A program made the translations under genes and the position numbers. This document shows positions 59,822 to 64,000 of a stretch of 64,000 nt of DNA, in pieces. The DNA is from Plantago elongata (Eukaryota; Streptophyta; Magnoliopsida; Lamiales; Plantaginaceae): NCBI GenBank assembly GCA_036897095.1, contig JAYMSP010000194.1, positions 1-64,000 of the forward strand, read 5' to 3'. The notes below the pieces were generated by a model. It worked only from the letters and a program-made list of their open reading frames with translations. It was not told the DNA's origin and made no database searches. Position 1 is the stretch's first letter, and the number at the start of each line of letters is the position of its first letter.

Positions 59822-61427
59822 TAGACCTGGCAATCGGGTCATTCGGATCAGGTTCATAGCATATTAGTTCGGGTCGGGTCATTCTCATCTGCTTTTTATT
59901 TTCGGGTCGGATCAGGTTTTGGTGATGTTCGGATTCGGATGATGACGGGGTTTGGATCGTTTCGGGACACTTCGGGTTCGGATGTTATTCGGATTTGGGT
60001 CCTTTCGGATTAAAAAAAATCGAATTGTTTCGGGTCAACTATTTTCGAATTTGGGTGTTATTCGGGTTTGGTTCATTTCGGATAAAAAAAGTTCGGATTG
60101 TTTTGGGTGAAATATTTTCGGATTTGGGTCATTTTCGAACTAAAATATTTCGGATTGTTTCGGGTCGAATATTGAGGTAGTTTTATGCTATGTACATTTT
60201 TAATATATTATACAATGATAACTTTGTTAATGTTGAAAGTCTCTCTGTTCTGACTTCTAACCCTGTGAAAGATTCTTCTAATTAGAGTTTGTGACTTCAT
60301 GAGGATGTAATTAGTTTACTACTTACTATGCAATATACTTCAGGGAAATGTACCATATTGTCATCTTTGTAGTCCTTTTCATTTTAATAATTGTATTTCT
60401 TCTTATATTGTATTTTTATCTCAGACATGTTAATGAATACTATAATGTTTCTGCAAGTGAATTATTCAATGGTTTATAATGAGTTTGAAGTCATATTCAA
60501 ACAATTGATAGATGATACACAATTATACTTGTAAATGGAGAACATATACTAATATGACTTAACTGCTTGATGAACTTAATGCAATTTAATCACATCTACA
60601 TTCACTTTTTTTTTTTTTAAGTAGAGTACTAAAAGGTACAAGTTTGTTGGATAAACTTTAAAAGTCATCCTTTTTTGCAGATTGAAAAATTAAGTGAAAT
60701 TAAAGAAAAAAATATATTATTCGTTGCATGTTGCGATCATTCTAGTTTTATAATAGTAATATTCAAGATTAATGTCTAAGGATTCGTCTTATCGAGGTGA
60801 ATTCAAAAATATGTTCAAATTATTTTTAACATTTTTATAGATAAAATTATATTAGATTTAATAAAAGAGATACTTTATGTCCAACCAACTTCTCTATAGT
60901 ACAATAAAAAATCTAGTTATATACAATAACTTTAGTTTATTCCCTTTACATCAACAAGTTATATGAAGTTCATGCTTTAAGTTGTGTCCTCTAGTAATTG
61001 AATGCATTGTAATACTTGTGATTTCGCGTTAAATACAATTCGTGTCATTTCGAATGGTTTGAGTACGCATCAGATGATTCTAGTCATTTCGGATCGAATA
61101 ATTCTGGGTCAATTCTAATTCTACTCATTTCGGACCGAATGATTTAGGACAATTTGGATTCAGGTCAATTCAGATCGGGCCAATTCGATGAGGTGGTTTC
61201 AGGTCAATTCTAATTTGAGTCATTTCGGATCGGGTCTATTCATATCATTCTAATCGGGCCGCTTCGGATCGGGTCATTTCAGATATACCAGGTCAATTCG
61301 TATTTCGGGTCATTTTCGGGTATGACAATTTCGGGTTATTTCCGTGTATGTCGAATATGATAATTTCGGGGTCGGATCGGGTCATTTCGAATCGGATTTT
61401 AAGTTTGGATTAAGATTGTCAGGTCTA
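59822..61427. mobile_element. Non-autonomous hAT-type element (1,606 bp)
   Basis: The left end is TAGACCTGGCAATC. The right end, reverse-complemented, is TAGACCTGACAATC, a 13/14 match. An identical 8-bp duplication, AGGAGAAC, flanks it at 59814-59821 and 61428-61435; 8 bp is the hAT hallmark. The first 350 bp and last 400 bp are filled with variants of GGGTCATTTCGGAT, in the same orientation at both ends. The middle (60180-61020) is unrelated AT-rich DNA. No transposase coding sequence. Confidence 0.8.
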
Positions 61428-61435
61428 AGGAGAAC

Positions 61436-63771
61436 TCTCTAGCTCATAAATTAGCTCGTCGTACGGTACGATAGATGATCTAATACTTCTTGTACAATTT
61501 TTTTTCCCTATCTTTATATGAAGAGTACTTCTTGTACGGTTTTTTTTCCCTATCTTTATATGAAGATTGCTGTTTGGACTAAAAAACAAAATTTGTTTCG
61601 ATGGAGCTTAATTTATAGCAGTGCGAAGTTGTGGGAAGAATGTTAAGGGTGTTGGTAAAGAAAGGTGAGGAGAATAATTGAGCTAAAATGAATCCCAACT
61701 AGTATATTTTGATGGCATGTCATCTGTGAATTTACTGGAACATGCTCTTGTAAACTTTAGTTTAATGAAATGACATAGTATTTTGCCGTTTAAAAAGAAG
61801 CAGAAAGAAGACAAGGAAGCTATTTGCTCGACTTATCATACATCTTAATCACTCCCTCTAGTAGCGTAGTGCATAGATAGTAGATATATATATATACCAA
61901 GAAGAAAATGACTCTTACCATTGTTTAAAATGCGTTATTTCCTTTGGGTAGTTATCTTATAGTTTATAATAGATATATGTTATTCTCTATCAATGTGGGA
62001 GATAGTTAACACATATTTAGCATATTTTATTAATAAATTTAAAATACTTTAAAACTATGTGAAGATGGTTAATACCTAATAGTTTGAGGATATTAAAGAG
62101 ATAGTCAATAGTTATTCCTTAGTTTATTAATGTCTAATAGTCGTGGAATACTTGAATAATGTACATATATAATAACATAAAATATAAGTACATTTTTGAG
62201 GGACTGACTGTTTGCACATTACTGTGGTTTTTTATTCTAAAAAATTAGGCAATAACTAGAGTAGCACAAGATTAATTAAGAGAGTGGAACGTAATACCAA
62301 ATCAAATATGTCATTATCCCAAATCCGTTGTGTATGTTTACTATACTCTTTTTTAACAGTCAATTTTTGAATTGGTGTATATGATGACATAACCTGATTC
62401 AAATTCAGCGGTCATTTCCAATTTTCTACGGATCCAACAATAAGAAATATAAATCTTTCTGACCTTAATTATGTCATCTCATCTGATATTAACTTTTCCA
62501 CAACTATGTTAATTAAACAGATAAGTACTCCTCCAGAATTAGACTTGCGTATTTAAAATAATTTGCACCAAAAGTAGGAAGTGGTACGTGTTTCCTGGAA
62601 GAGAAACTCTCGTGCCAATAGATTTCTAACGTAGTACATGACGTAAATGACTGAAAAACAAGTAAAAACAGTTTTGCCATATTTATTCTATGTGTAATGT
62701 ATATTTTTTCTCAACTGAAATTTATTGAAAGAAATTAAATTAAATTGAACTAAATAGAATGAAATTGAATTAAAGTAAAGTATAATGTATAACTAAGTAG
62801 AGTTGAACTGAGCTGCACTAACGAAGCTGAACTGAACTTAAGTAATTTTAAATTAAAGAGAATAAAGCTTTAGTTTCAAATAATTTTCTTTCAAGGCAGA
62901 TAAATTTAATTTATTAATATTCTGGGATTGAAACTATTTTAACAAAAGGTATTGTTTAGGTGCATGCCTTTAGCAGTTTTAAATGTAACCCTTTAGTAAG
63001 AATGTTTCGTAGATTACAATGTAGTTTCGAGCATTCCTTATGTTATAGAAACATACCCATCACATATACAATTTACAAAGATTATCAGTCTCCCAAACAT
63101 GAATTTCGTACATTGTGTGTTTATTCTATAGCCTATATACATATTTTGTCATGCATTATTAAACATGTTACGTGATTTTTTTTTAATTTAATTAGAGATA
63201 GTACGTATTACAGTATAAAACTGGAGAAGAAAGCATTTACAATGCAACTGCAGCATTGATTTTAATTGAAGATGAATGAAAGAAGAAGTGAGTTACAAAG
63301 ATGAAGACGAACAACTATATATATAGACACTGACTAACTCTAACATGTACAACTGCTCTAGCTAACAGTACTAGTCATGATAAATACAAGAACTAAGCCA
63401 AAACTTGCATATGCCTTCTGTTGTAACTTCGAATAGAAACTATTGTGTATGGTGATCAATTCACACTGGCATTAGCAGATTCTTGACAATACGTATTATT
63501 ACAATAGTCTAAAAAAAAGCAATTTTTTTCTTTACTAATTAATGTTATATTGACATGCAAAAGTGACGTCGTTTAAACGTATGTTAATATCAAGACTCAA
63601 GAGTTCAAACCCTACCAGAGTGATTTTCTTTGTGATTATATCTTCTAAGTCTAAATACTTTAACATGTTGCCATTTGATTTGAATTGTGTATTTGTGTGA
63701 TCTGCAATCTATTAAGAAATACTGTAAAATTAACATTTGAAGGGAAGCGTGTGCGTGTTTCAAATTCATTA
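61436..63771. other. Intergenic to the right edge
   Basis: AT-rich. Near 61490-61560, TACTTCTTGTACGGTTTTTTTTCCCTATCTTTATATGAAG-like sequence is duplicated head to tail (unit about 56 bp). Around 62720-62850 there are GAA(C/T)TGAA-type short repeats. No gene recognised. Confidence 0.45.
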
Positions 63772-63819
63772 ATGGAGAAAGTAAAACCTGAGGAAGCTTC
63801 TAGTACAGTTGGGGTTTCG
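63772..63819 (+). CDS. Possible first coding exon of a gene running off the window
   Basis: ATG at 63772 opens 16 codons (MEKVKPEEASSTVGVS) that end exactly at a good donor, TTTCG|GTAAGA, at 63820. The downstream sequence up to 64000 shows no second exon. No homology recognised; this rests on start plus donor only. Confidence 0.2.
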
Positions 63820-64000
63820 GTAAGATACGTTATAATTTAACTTAATAACACGTACTACTACTATATAGAAGTAACAAGCCATTTGGCTAGCTTTTATGGC
63901 CTTAATAATTTACTTGTTTGTTTGAGCAACTATCAAATAATTTACATGTTGGTTCTGTGACCAGACTAAAAAATTATACGACGTCACAATTATTCAAATT

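Overview
The window is plant nuclear DNA, clearly from a eudicot. Genes have short GT-AG introns, the intergenic DNA is AT-rich, and the transposon families (CACTA, Mutator-like, hAT, Stowaway, tRNA-derived SINEs, copia) are those of a dicot genome. Protein similarity suggests an asterid, perhaps the mint order; that last step is inference. No RNA gene or CRISPR array was found.

Layout: 1-403 is the end of a CACTA transposon inserted into a decayed copia retrotransposon (404-4114). A long AT-rich fold-back element lies at about 4793-5196. Two tandem intronless genes for a GOST/lung-seven-transmembrane receptor (CAND7-like) are on the minus strand (7166-8467 and 10875-12176). Immediately upstream of the second copy is a 10,039-bp Mutator-like element (12516-22554) with matching inverted ends and a perfect 9-bp target duplication. 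It carries an apparently intact PB1-like gene, two decayed transposase genes that lack the catalytic domain, a GRF zinc-finger gene and a nested solo LTR.

The right half is more gene-rich: a lipin-type phosphatidate phosphatase (26385-31425, +), a MAKR membrane-associated kinase regulator (34272-35153, +), two tandem ankyrin-PGG membrane proteins (36824-38807 and 40636-42971, -, the second ITN1-like), a pectate lyase (45014-47575, +) and an intronless EXO70 exocyst subunit (54491-56620, -). A decayed FAR1-type element sits inside a repeat field at 51500-53470. A 1.6-kb hAT-type non-autonomous element with a perfect 8-bp duplication lies at 59822-61427.

These are independent single-gene units, as usual in plants. 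Several act at membranes (receptor-like proteins, lipid phosphatase, kinase regulator, ankyrin-PGG proteins, exocyst), but nothing in the sequence links them into one pathway. The most unusual object is the compound Mutator-like element. Host-gene details worth attention are a GC-AG intron in the phosphatase, a duplicated splice donor in the ITN1-like gene, and a repeat-built tail on EXO70. All exon boundaries were read by hand from splice consensus and reading-frame continuity.
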